From: an uncultured Prevotella sp.
Lineage (GTDB): Bacteria > Bacteroidota > Bacteroidia > Bacteroidales > Bacteroidaceae
Direction: 5' to 3'
Length of the DNA stretch: 12,613 nucleotides
NCBI GenBank assembly: GCA_900550635.1
Contig: URSZ01000066.1
Span: 1 to 12,613, forward strand
Shown here: positions 6,697 to 12,613 of the stretch, piece by piece
Numbering within the stretch: position 1 is the first letter of the stretch
Layout of the letters: each line of letters opens with the position of its first letter
Translations under genes and position numbers: made by a program
Notes under the pieces: generated by a model
The model's database searches: none
Seen by the model: only the letters and a program-made list of their open reading frames with translations
What the model was told of the DNA's origin: nothing

Positions 6697-6759
6697 AAAA
6701 TATGTCTGAGGTATTTTAAAATATGTCTGACATAATTCAAAATATGTCAGACATATTTT
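6697..6759. repeat. Array 3 of the 21-bp triple repeat
   Basis: Three abutting units lie at 6697-6717, 6718-6738 and 6739-6759. Unit 1 begins AAAATATGTCTGAGG. Units 2 and 3 are identical to units 1 and 2 of array 2 over all 42 bases. The array lies between purD and the next same-strand operon. Confidence 0.93.
6718..6759. terminator. 17-bp perfect hairpin in array 3
   Basis: Bases 6718-6734 pair perfectly with 6743-6759 around ATTCAAAA. On the minus strand the stem ends in TTTT about 146 bases past the purD stop. A terminator or processing role for the purD transcript is inferred from position and symmetry. Confidence 0.45.
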
Positions 6760-6769
6760 TTTCAAAGTC

Positions 6770-6797
6770 CCGGAGGGGATGAAAACATCCCCTCCGG
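6770..6797 (-). terminator. 12-bp perfect hairpin after purD
   Basis: CCGGAGGGGATG at 6770-6781 pairs perfectly with CATCCCCTCCGG at 6786-6797 around a 4-base loop, 66 bases beyond the purD stop. This is the strongest simple stem-loop in the window. No T-run follows it on the minus strand (GACTTTGAAAA), so it could be a terminator of non-classical form or a 3'-end stabilising stem. Confidence 0.5.
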
Positions 6798-6863
6798 CAA
6801 TGTTTATCTTTCTGTTCATGGATGGCATATGTTGGCATGCCGCCTTAGTGCAGGCTTCAGGGC

Positions 6864-8132
6864 TTACAGGTCCTGGCCTATGTCTGTGCGGTAATATTTC
6901 TTCTGGTATTCTATTGCTTTGGCCGCTTCCATAGAGCGTGCCAGCGCTTCCGCCTTGTCTTTGCCATACGACGAAACGGCTATCACGCGCCCGCCGGCCG
7001 TCACCACGCGCCCGTTGCTCTCGGCCGTGCCGGCATGGAACACAATGCTGTCGTTCACCTTGTCGAACCCGGTTATCTCGAAGCCTTTGTCGTATTTGCC
7101 CGGATAGCCGCCCGAAACGAGCATTACGCACACGGCGGCGCGTGGGTCGAATTCTATGGAGCGTTTGTCGAGGTCGCCGGCTGCAACGCCTTCAAACAGG
7201 TCAACTATGTCGCTCTTGAGTCGCAGCATTACGGTTTCTGTTTCCGGGTCGCCCATACGGCAGTTGTATTCTATTACCATAGGTTCGCCGCCCACGTTTA
7301 TAAGCCCGAAGAATATGAATCCGCGGTAGTCTATCTGCTCTTCTGCAAGGCCTTCGACCGTGGGGCGTATAATGCGTTCTTCCACTTTTTTCATCCATTC
7401 CCTGTCGGCAAACGGCACTGGCGACACGCTGCCCATTCCTCCTGTGTTCAGGCCTGTGTCGTGCTCGCCCACGCGCTTGTAGTCTTTTGCTTCGGGTAGA
7501 ATCTTGTAATGTTTCCCGTCGGTAAGCACGAACACCGAGCACTCTATACCGCTGAGGAATTCTTCAATCACCACACGCGCCGAGGCGTTGCCGAACATTC
7601 CGTCGAGCATGTCGCGGAATTCCTTTTTTGCCTCTTCAAGGTCGGATATGATAAGTACGCCTTTTCCTCCGGCCAGTCCGTCGGCTTTGAGCACGTAAGG
7701 CGGTTGCAGCGTTTCGAGGAATGCAATGCCTTCGTCCACACTTGTGCCGTCGAATGTCTGGTATGCGGCTGTGGGTATGTTGTGCCTGCGCATGAAACGC
7801 TTGGCGAAGTCCTTGCTTCCTTCCAGTTGTGCGCCTGCCTGTGAGGGACCGATTACTTTCACTTTCTTCAGGTCCTCGTCCTGGCGGAAGTAATCGACAA
7901 TGCCTTTTACCAGCGGTGCTTCCGGCCCTACGACGAGCATGTCGATGGCTTTGCTTTTCACGAAGTCGCCTATTTCGGCAAAGTCGTTAAGGTTGAGTAT
8001 AACGTTTTCTCCCACTTCGCTCGTTCCGGCGTTGCCGGGCGCGATGTACAGTTTCTCTATCTTCGGGCTTTGTGCTATTTTCCACGCCAGGGCGTGCTCG
8101 CGTCCTCCGCTGCCTAAGAGTAATAGTTTCAT
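6864..8132 (-). CDS. purD: Phosphoribosylamine--glycine ligase (GAR synthetase)
   Basis: PurD joins 5-phosphoribosylamine and glycine with ATP to make glycinamide ribonucleotide, step 2 of de novo purine synthesis, in the cytoplasm. The 422 residues match the family length. The N-domain begins LLLGSGGREHALAWK (4-18), followed by VVGPEAPLVKG (67-77) and GPSQAGAQLEGSK (95-107). The ATP-grasp core has LKADGLAGGKGV (148-159), LNTGGMGSVSPVPF (228-241) and the metal/ATP site IEYNCRMGDPETE (287-299). The C-terminal sandwich domain covers about 330-422. The gene lies 51 bases downstream of sufD on the same strand with no promoter box in the gap, so it is probably co-transcribed with sufC-sufD. That pairing has no obvious metabolic logic. 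Confidence 0.97.
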   Translation of the reverse strand: MKLLLLGSGGREHALAWKIAQSPKIEKLYIAPGNAGTSEVGENVILNLNDFAEIGDFVKSKAIDMLVVGPEAPLVKGIVDYFRQDEDLKKVKVIGPSQAGAQLEGSKDFAKRFMRRHNIPTAAYQTFDGTSVDEGIAFLETLQPPYVLKADGLAGGKGVLIISDLEEAKKEFRDMLDGMFGNASARVVIEEFLSGIECSVFVLTDGKHYKILPEAKDYKRVGEHDTGLNTGGMGSVSPVPFADREWMKKVEERIIRPTVEGLAEEQIDYRGFIFFGLINVGGEPMVIEYNCRMGDPETETVMLRLKSDIVDLFEGVAAGDLDKRSIEFDPRAAVCVMLVSGGYPGKYDKGFEITGFDKVNDSIVFHAGTAESNGRVVTAGGRVIAVSSYGKDKAEALARSMEAAKAIEYQKKYYRTDIGQDL

Positions 8133-8183
8133 ACGGGTTGATATTTTTAAGGTTTTACTTCGGTGTTGTTTGTTGTTGGGTTT

Positions 8184-9524
8184 TCAGCAGGCTTTACAGC
8201 GCGTGCATTTCGATAGTTCTCCACGGAACGACATTTCTACGAGCCGCGCAATGCGGTCGCGCAGGGGCTGCATGTTTACGTGTTTGAGCACTTCGTCCAC
8301 AAATGCGTATTCCAGCAGCAGGCGTGCTTCTTTTTCATCCACGCCGCGCTGTCCCATGTAAAAGAGTGCCTCTTCGCTCAGCTGGCCTACCGTGGCCCCG
8401 TGGTTACACTTCACATCGTCGGCGTATATTTCGAGCATGGGCTGCGTGTACATGCGTGCGTCTTCGCTGACGCAGAGGTTGGCGTTCGTTTCCTGCGACT
8501 CTGTTTTCTGCGCTCCCGACCTGACGAGCACTTTTCCTGCAAATGCGCCGACCGACTGCTCGTCGAGCACGTATTTGTAGAGCACGTTGCTTGTGCAGTG
8601 GGGCGCAATGTGGTCGATAAGTGCGTTGGTGTCGACGTGGCGGTTTTCGCCTTCGAGTGCAAAGCCGTATGCTTCGAGTGTGGCGTTTTCTTCGGCCAGT
8701 TTGAGGTTCAAAGTGTTGCGCGTAAGCCCGTTGTGCAGCGTCATGTTGTTTAATACCACGTGGCTTCCCTCTTGTTGTTCAAGGTAAAGGCTTGCAAAGC
8801 GTTTGTTCTTCAATGTAGTTTGTTCGAGCGAGTACATCTCGAGGTTTGAGTTGCGTCCGGCATACACTTCCGCCACTTCGGTTGCAAGGAAATTGCGGTC
8901 GTCGTTGTCGTGGTCGCAGAAGAGCAGCGAAGCCGAGGCGTTCTCGCCGAGTATTATTAGCACTCTCCGGTTTGCCATCAGGTCTACGTCGGAGCGCATT
9001 ATGTTTATCACCTGTATGGTGCGTTCCGTTTTTACTCCGTCGGGTATGTAAACCAGCAGGCCGTCTTGTGCGAACATCGTGTTGAGCGCTGCGATGGGGT
9101 CTTTCTTCATGTCGGCGGCGGCAGCGTAGTATTTGCCGACTATTTGCGGCATTTCGGCGGCCGCTTTCATGAGCGAGCCTACGTAAACTCCCTGCGGCAG
9201 GGTTGCGTGTGGCAGCGCGCGCTCGTAGAATGCGTCGTTTTCTACGAAATACAGGGAAGTCGACATGTTGGGTACGTTGCAGCGGAATGCCTCATACGGG
9301 TTTATGGGAAACTCCACCCGCTTGAGGTTAAGGCCGTAGTCGGGCGCAAAGGCCTTGTCGATGTCGGTGTATTTGTACAGCTCGTTTTTCTGCGACGGGA
9401 AGCCGGCGGCCGCAAAGCGCTCGAACGCTTCGGAGCGCACGGCGTTCATGGCGTCGCACGAGTTGCCGCAAATCACGTTGCGCTGCGCCTTGAATAGGTC
9501 GATATATTGTTTTTCGCTGTTCAT
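8184..9524 (-). CDS. sufD: Fe-S cluster assembly scaffold protein SufD
   Basis: SufD is the SufB paralogue of the SufBC2D complex, which assembles Fe-S clusters in the cytoplasm and is involved in iron entry. The 446-residue protein has an N-terminal helical part (NELYKYTDID, 47-56), a long beta-helix core, and the family's C-terminal signature KCNHGATVGQL at 372-382. Its His375 corresponds to the conserved SufD histidine (His360 of E. coli). SufD rather than SufB is supported by this His and by the moderate length. The extreme C-terminus is unusual, ending CTRCKAC, a CxxCxxC motif at Cys440, Cys443 and Cys446. The start follows the sufC stop by one base, so the two are translationally coupled. 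sufB, normally next to sufC, is missing from the window. Confidence 0.95.
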   Translation of the reverse strand: MNSEKQYIDLFKAQRNVICGNSCDAMNAVRSEAFERFAAAGFPSQKNELYKYTDIDKAFAPDYGLNLKRVEFPINPYEAFRCNVPNMSTSLYFVENDAFYERALPHATLPQGVYVGSLMKAAAEMPQIVGKYYAAAADMKKDPIAALNTMFAQDGLLVYIPDGVKTERTIQVINIMRSDVDLMANRRVLIILGENASASLLFCDHDNDDRNFLATEVAEVYAGRNSNLEMYSLEQTTLKNKRFASLYLEQQEGSHVVLNNMTLHNGLTRNTLNLKLAEENATLEAYGFALEGENRHVDTNALIDHIAPHCTSNVLYKYVLDEQSVGAFAGKVLVRSGAQKTESQETNANLCVSEDARMYTQPMLEIYADDVKCNHGATVGQLSEEALFYMGQRGVDEKEARLLLEYAFVDEVLKHVNMQPLRDRIARLVEMSFRGELSKCTRCKAC

Positions 9525-9525
9525 G

Positions 9526-10275
9526 TCAGTTTTCCTGTTCCTTAATCCAGTCGAATCCTCGTTCTTCTATTTCTTTTGCAAGCTCGGGGCCGCCGGTCCT
9601 GACAATGCGTCCGTTCATCATTACGTGCACTATGTCGGGTTTCAGGTAGTCGAGCATTCGTTGGTAGTGGGTTATCACTATGGCGCTGGTCTCGGGCGTG
9701 CGCAGTTTGTTGAATCCCTCGGCCACGATACGCAGCGCGTCCACGTCGAGCCCGGAGTCGGTTTCGTCGAGTATGGACAACTTAGGCTCGAGCATTGCCA
9801 TCTGGAAAATTTCGTTGCGTTTCTTCTCGCCGCCGCTGAATCCTTCGTTCACGCTGCGGCCTGTGAGTTTCGAGTCGAGCTCGACCACCTTGCGCTTCTC
9901 GCGCATGAGTTTCAGGAACTCGGCAGCGTTCATGGGCGGCTGGCCGAAGTATTTGCGTTTGGCGTTTATGGCCGCGCGCATGAAGTTTACCATGCTCACG
10001 CCCGGTATTTCCACAGGTTGCTGGAACGACAGGAACAGCCCTTCGTGGGCACGTTCGTCGGGGGCAAGCGTGAGCAGTTCCTTGCCGTTGAACAGGGCGC
10101 TGCCGTCGGTCACTTCGTATACGGGATTTCCAACGAGCACGTTGCTCAACGTTGATTTGCCCGAGCCGTTTGGCCCCATGAGGGCGTGTACTTCACCGTC
10201 GCGCACCGTAAGGTTCACGCCTTTGAGTATTTCTTTGCCCGCTACGCAGGCATGCAGGTTCTTTATTTCTAACAT
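9526..10275 (-). CDS. sufC: Fe-S cluster assembly ATPase SufC
   Basis: SufC is the cytoplasmic ABC-type ATPase of the SufBC2D scaffold; its ATP-driven dimerisation reshapes SufB-SufD during cluster assembly. The 249 residues show Walker A GPNGSGKST at 34-42, Q-loop Gln85 in LSFQQPVEIPGV, and the SufC-specific signature FSGGEKKRNEI at 146-156. Walker B is followed by the D-loop (ILDETDSGLD, 168-177), and the switch histidine is in THYQR at 202-206. Length and motifs are typical. It is the first gene of sufC-sufD-purD. A TAnnTTTG box lies upstream at 10331-10338 on the same strand. In most Bacteroidota sufB precedes sufC, but here the upstream gene is the divergent sufS. Confidence 0.96.
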   Translation of the reverse strand: MLEIKNLHACVAGKEILKGVNLTVRDGEVHALMGPNGSGKSTLSNVLVGNPVYEVTDGSALFNGKELLTLAPDERAHEGLFLSFQQPVEIPGVSMVNFMRAAINAKRKYFGQPPMNAAEFLKLMREKRKVVELDSKLTGRSVNEGFSGGEKKRNEIFQMAMLEPKLSILDETDSGLDVDALRIVAEGFNKLRTPETSAIVITHYQRMLDYLKPDIVHVMMNGRIVRTGGPELAKEIEERGFDWIKEQEN

Positions 10276-10330
10276 AACAGGTTTTTTCTCTGTGCGGGAA
10301 AGGTGTTTTGCCCGCAGGTGTTTGTGAACG

Positions 10331-10338
10331 CAAAGTTA
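10331..10338 (-). promoter_or_regulatory. Bacteroidota -7 box of sufC
   Basis: The plus strand reads CAAAGTTA, so the minus strand is TAACTTTG, an exact TAnnTTTG match. It lies 55 bases upstream of the sufC ATG, placing transcription start near 10324. No clear -33 TTG is seen at the usual distance. Confidence 0.5.
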
Positions 10339-10464
10339 AGTATTTTTTATCGTATCGGCGGCAGTGTAAGGCGTTTTACGCCGGGGCTTGGAAAAAGGAG
10401 TTGCGGGGAATAGGAAAAAGGCATTTTTTTAACGCAGTTTTCAGGAGGGGTTAGGAGCAAATTA

Positions 10465-10527
10465 AAATTATGTCCGAGGAAATTCAAAATATGTCTGAGA
10501 TATTTTAAAATATGTCCGACCTTTTTT
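10465..10527. repeat. Array 4 of the 21-bp triple repeat (degenerate)
   Basis: Three abutting units lie at 10465-10485, 10486-10506 and 10507-10527. The middle unit is identical to unit 1 of array 1. The outer two have drifted (TATGTCCGAGG and TATGTCCGACC), and no long uninterrupted hairpin forms between neighbouring units. The array lies midway between the divergent sufC and sufS promoters. Confidence 0.88.
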
Positions 10528-10676
10528 TGACCACCTCCAAACCCGCATTAAATCAGGGGTTTTTAATTCAGACAAAAAACGACGCGGGTTTTCTCTCCGG
10601 GCAGGGCCGGGCGGTTGTGCGGTTATAATTTTTCGGCCTTAGCGGCATGTCGGCGCCCGGCATGGCATAAAATTGT

Positions 10677-10684
10677 TATCTTTG
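10677..10684 (+). promoter_or_regulatory. Bacteroidota -7 box of sufS
   Basis: TATCTTTG matches the TAnnTTTG consensus exactly and lies 40 bases before the sufS ATG, predicting a leader of about 34 bases. No convincing -33 TTG is visible upstream, so activation by a regulator is possible. Confidence 0.6.
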
Positions 10685-10724
10685 CAAAGACTATACGCTT
10701 TACCGGCAGTAATAACGATTATCT

Positions 10725-11939
10725 ATGTTCGACGTAGCAAAAATACGCGGGGATTTCCCAATCCTGTCGCGCACGGTTTACAACAGGCCGCTCGTTTACT
10801 TGGACAACAGCGCCACGACCCAGAAACCGCGCGTTGTTGTCGACTCAATAGTGCGGGAATATTATTCCGAAAACGCAAACGTGCACCGCGGCGTGCATTT
10901 CCTTTCGCAGCAGGCCACCGACCTGTACGAGCAGGCGCGCGGGCGAGTGCGCACTTTCATCAATGCGCGCAGCGACAAGGAGATAGTGTTCACGCGCGGC
11001 ACAACCGAAAGCCTCAACCTCGTGGCCTCGTCGTTCGGCGAGCGTTTCATGGGTGAGGGCGACGAAGTGATAATCTCGGCCATGGAGCACCATTCGAACA
11101 TCGTGCCGTGGCAGCTGTTGCAGGAGCGCAAGGGCATACGCCTGCGCGTTATCCCGATTAACGACCGGGGCGAGCTGTTGCTCGACGAATACGAGAAGCT
11201 ATTCAACAAACGCACTCGGATAGTGGCAGTCACCCATGTGTCTAACGTGCTCGGCACGGTGAATCCCGTGAAACAGATAGCCGCCGTGGCGCATGCGCAT
11301 GACGTTCCCGTTCTCGTGGACGGGGCACAGAGCGTGCCGCATATAGCTGTCGATGTGCAGGACATGGATTGCGACTTCTTCGTGTTCAGCGGCCATAAGG
11401 TGTATGGGCCCACCGGCATAGGCGTGCTTTACGGCAAGGAAAGCCTTCTCAATGAGCTGCCTCCGTACCAGGGCGGCGGCGAGATGATAAAGAACGTGCA
11501 TTTCGAACACACCGAGTACGAAGACGCGCCGCTGAGGTTCGAAGCCGGCACGCCCGATTACGTAGGAGCGCATGCCCTGGCTGCCGCAATAGACTATGTG
11601 TCGGCATTGGGCATGGAAAACATTGCAGCCCACGAGCACAGCCTGCTCGCATACGCCACTGAACGCATGAACTGCATTCCCGGAATGCGGATATTCGGGC
11701 AGGCGGAAAACAAAAGCGCGGTGCTGTCGTTCGTAGTAGGCAATATTCATCCGCTCGACCTCGGCACACTGCTCGACCGCTTCGGCGTGGCCGTGAGGAC
11801 GGGACACCACTGTGCGCAGCCGCTTATGGAACGCATGGGAGTGCAAAGCATGGCGCGCGCCTCGTTCGCACTCTATAACACACGCGAGGAAGTCGACACG
11901 CTGTGTGAAAGCATAGAAAGGATAACAAAGATGTTCTGA
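10725..11939 (+). CDS. sufS: Cysteine desulfurase SufS
   Basis: SufS is a PLP-dependent group II cysteine desulfurase that takes sulfur from cysteine, as an enzyme persulfide, for Fe-S cluster assembly. The 404 residues include YLDNSATTQKP (25-35), THVSNVLGTVNPV (170-182) and the PLP site LVDGAQSVPH with Asp199 and Gln202. The Schiff-base lysine is Lys225 in SGHKVYGPTG. The active-site cysteine is Cys363 in the short loop RTGHHCAQP, the arrangement that marks SufS rather than IscS/NifS. The ATG at 10725 gives the normal family N-terminus. It is divergent from sufC and not followed by sufE or sufU; ybjQ and rnhB come next. Separation of sufS from sufCD onto opposite strands is unusual for the locus. 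Confidence 0.96.
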   Translation: MFDVAKIRGDFPILSRTVYNRPLVYLDNSATTQKPRVVVDSIVREYYSENANVHRGVHFLSQQATDLYEQARGRVRTFINARSDKEIVFTRGTTESLNLVASSFGERFMGEGDEVIISAMEHHSNIVPWQLLQERKGIRLRVIPINDRGELLLDEYEKLFNKRTRIVAVTHVSNVLGTVNPVKQIAAVAHAHDVPVLVDGAQSVPHIAVDVQDMDCDFFVFSGHKVYGPTGIGVLYGKESLLNELPPYQGGGEMIKNVHFEHTEYEDAPLRFEAGTPDYVGAHALAAAIDYVSALGMENIAAHEHSLLAYATERMNCIPGMRIFGQAENKSAVLSFVVGNIHPLDLGTLLDRFGVAVRTGHHCAQPLMERMGVQSMARASFALYNTREEVDTLCESIERITKMF

Positions 11940-12004
11940 AACATGCGGCCGCAAAATGTGCCGAACAACGGCGGCCGTGCAATAAACTATAAAACGATAT
12001 AAAA

Positions 12005-12322
12005 ATGTTACTGGCAACAACCAATTCCATAGAAGGAAAGCCCGTGAAAGTGTATTACGGAATAGTAACGGGCGAGACGATAATAGGTGCAAACTTCGTG
12101 CGCGATTTCTTTGCAGGCATACGCGACATAATAGGTGGCCGCTCCGGCTCCTACGAAAAGGTGCTGCGCGAGGCAAAAGACACAGCCATCGACGAAATGG
12201 CGCGCGAAGCCGAACGGCTCGGCGCAAACGCCGTGATAGGTGTGTCGATTGACTACGAAACCGTGGGAAACAACGGCAGTATGCTCATGGTGACATGCAG
12301 CGGTACGGCAGTGGAAATATGA
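12005..12322 (+). CDS. ybjQ: YbjQ/UPF0145 family protein
   Basis: This 105-residue protein fits the YbjQ (UPF0145) family, small cytoplasmic proteins that form oligomers and are described as putative heavy-metal-binding; their role is not established. Diagnostic features are the N-terminal LLATTNSIEGKPVKVYYGIVTGE (2-24), GANFVRDFFAGIRDIIGGRSGSYE (28-51) and REAERLGANAVIGVSIDYE (67-85). The length is full for the family. The ATG at 12005 lies 65 bases after the sufS stop, with no promoter box between, so read-through from sufS is likely. rnhB starts 30 bases downstream. Confidence 0.92.
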   Translation: MLLATTNSIEGKPVKVYYGIVTGETIIGANFVRDFFAGIRDIIGGRSGSYEKVLREAKDTAIDEMAREAERLGANAVIGVSIDYETVGNNGSMLMVTCSGTAVEI

Positions 12323-12352
12323 TGACCTGCACAGGCAATATTAAGTAAACGA

Positions 12353-12613
12353 ATGCTGGCGGCAAACTGTTTCGAAAGGCTCGTTGAAGCCGGATGCGAC
12401 GAGGCAGGGCGGGGATGCCTTGCCGGAAGCGTATTTGCGGCGGCCGTGATACTGCCGCCCGATTATGAAAACGGCAAACTAAACGACTCGAAGCAGCTTA
12501 CCGAAAAAAAACGCTACGAATTGCGCGCCGAGATTGAGCGCGACGCGACGGCCTGGGCCGTGGGAGTGGTTACACCTGAGGAAATCGACACCATAATCAT
12601 ACTCAAGGCTTCG
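12353..12613 (+). CDS. rnhB: Ribonuclease HII, N-terminal part (cut by window end)
   Basis: RNase HII cleaves RNA in RNA-DNA hybrids and single ribonucleotides misincorporated in DNA. Only the first 87 codons are present and the frame is open at the window edge. The signature is clear: EAGCDEAGRGCLAG at 11-24 holds the catalytic Asp-Glu pair of the DEAGRG motif, followed by AAVILP and LNDSKQLTEKKR at 43-54. Family proteins are about 200 residues, so roughly 40% is seen. The ATG at 12353 gives a normal N-terminus. It follows ybjQ by 30 bases on the same strand and is probably co-transcribed. Confidence 0.94.
   Translation, partial: MLAANCFERLVEAGCDEAGRGCLAGSVFAAAVILPPDYENGKLNDSKQLTEKKRYELRAEIERDATAWAVGVVTPEEIDTIIILKAS

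Larger units (their letters stand above)
6641..6863. other. 223-base intergenic region after purD
   Basis: This gap lies between the purD stop and the membrane-protein start, both on the minus strand. It contains a 12-bp hairpin (6770-6797), repeat array 3 (6697-6759) and an 8-bp hairpin (6675-6695). No gene is visible. Three strong dyads in 123 bases suggest a transcription boundary. Confidence 0.75.
10276..10724. other. 449-base divergent region between sufC and sufS
   Basis: This gap separates the starts of sufC (minus) and sufS (plus). It holds a -7 box for each gene (10331-10338 minus; 10677-10684 plus) and repeat array 4 (10465-10527) between them. No coding frame of note is present, and no recognisable Fur or IscR operator is evident by eye. 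The stretches 10340-10460 and 10530-10670 show nothing I can assign. Confidence 0.75.

Noticed and set aside
9355..10155. 266-residue plus-strand frame across sufC/sufD
   Set aside because: It is antisense to SufC, whose motifs are complete; the composition is that of a shadow frame.
10276..10724. Riboswitch or Fur/IscR operator in the suf intergenic region
   Set aside because: No conserved riboswitch core or recognisable operator was found by eye; only the -7 boxes and the repeat array stand out.
11946..11977. Terminator between sufS and ybjQ
   Set aside because: CGGCCG at 11946-11951 can pair with CGGCCG at 11972-11977, but the stem is only 6 bp with a 20-base loop and no T-run follows.
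11199..12227. 342-residue minus-strand frame across sufS and ybjQ
   Set aside because: It is antisense to two secure genes, is rich in Arg, His, Cys and Leu as expected for a GC-rich shadow frame, and matches no family.

Overview
The window looks like chromosomal DNA of a member of the Bacteroidota, most likely order Bacteroidales. Three genes are preceded by a TAnnTTTG box, the -7 element of that phylum's housekeeping promoters. There are no clear Shine-Dalgarno tracts, and the gene content (YqaA-type VTT protein, split SUF genes, Bacteroidales-style HisS and PurD) fits. The family cannot be fixed by reading alone. Nothing here looks like a phage, plasmid, insertion sequence or CRISPR locus. 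The genes are ordinary housekeeping genes; the unusual material lies between them.

Layout from left to right. Bases 1-216 are non-coding and begin with a repeat array. A NUDIX hydrolase (217-798, minus) is divergent from hisS (923-2293, plus). A 361-base gap (2294-2654) holds a GC hairpin, a low-complexity CCGTT-rich stretch and a second repeat array. A minus-strand run follows, read right to left: a polytopic membrane protein (5678-6640), a YqaA/DedA-like protein (5253-5702), a ZnuA-like metal-binding lipoprotein (4403-5239), its ABC ATPase (3732-4406) and a secreted protein of unknown function (2655-3641). The first four are packed with overlaps or a 13-base gap. The metal transporter's permease is absent. 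A 223-base gap with a third array separates this run from sufC-sufD-purD (10275 down to 6864, minus). A 449-base divergent gap with the fourth array precedes sufS, ybjQ and a truncated rnhB (10725-12613, plus).

How the genes work together. SufC and SufD are scaffold components and SufS is the sulfur donor of one Fe-S cluster assembly system. Here the locus is split into two divergent units and sufB is not present. HisS charges tRNA-His, PurD makes glycinamide ribonucleotide, and RNase HII removes ribonucleotides from DNA. ZnuA and ZnuC would take up zinc or manganese with a permease encoded elsewhere.

The main discovery candidate is a dispersed intergenic repeat. It occurs at four places (5-67, 2488-2550, 6697-6759, 10465-10527). 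Each copy is exactly three head-to-tail 21-base units with no spacer. The idealised unit is an odd palindrome: arm AAAATATGTC, one centre base, then GACATATTTT. In three of the four arrays two neighbouring units are also reverse complements of each other, making 17-20 bp hairpins. The hairpin is kept even where its sequence differs completely, and it is degenerate in the one array that lies between divergent promoters. This is consistent with a bidirectional terminator or RNA-processing element, or with a phased protein-binding array.
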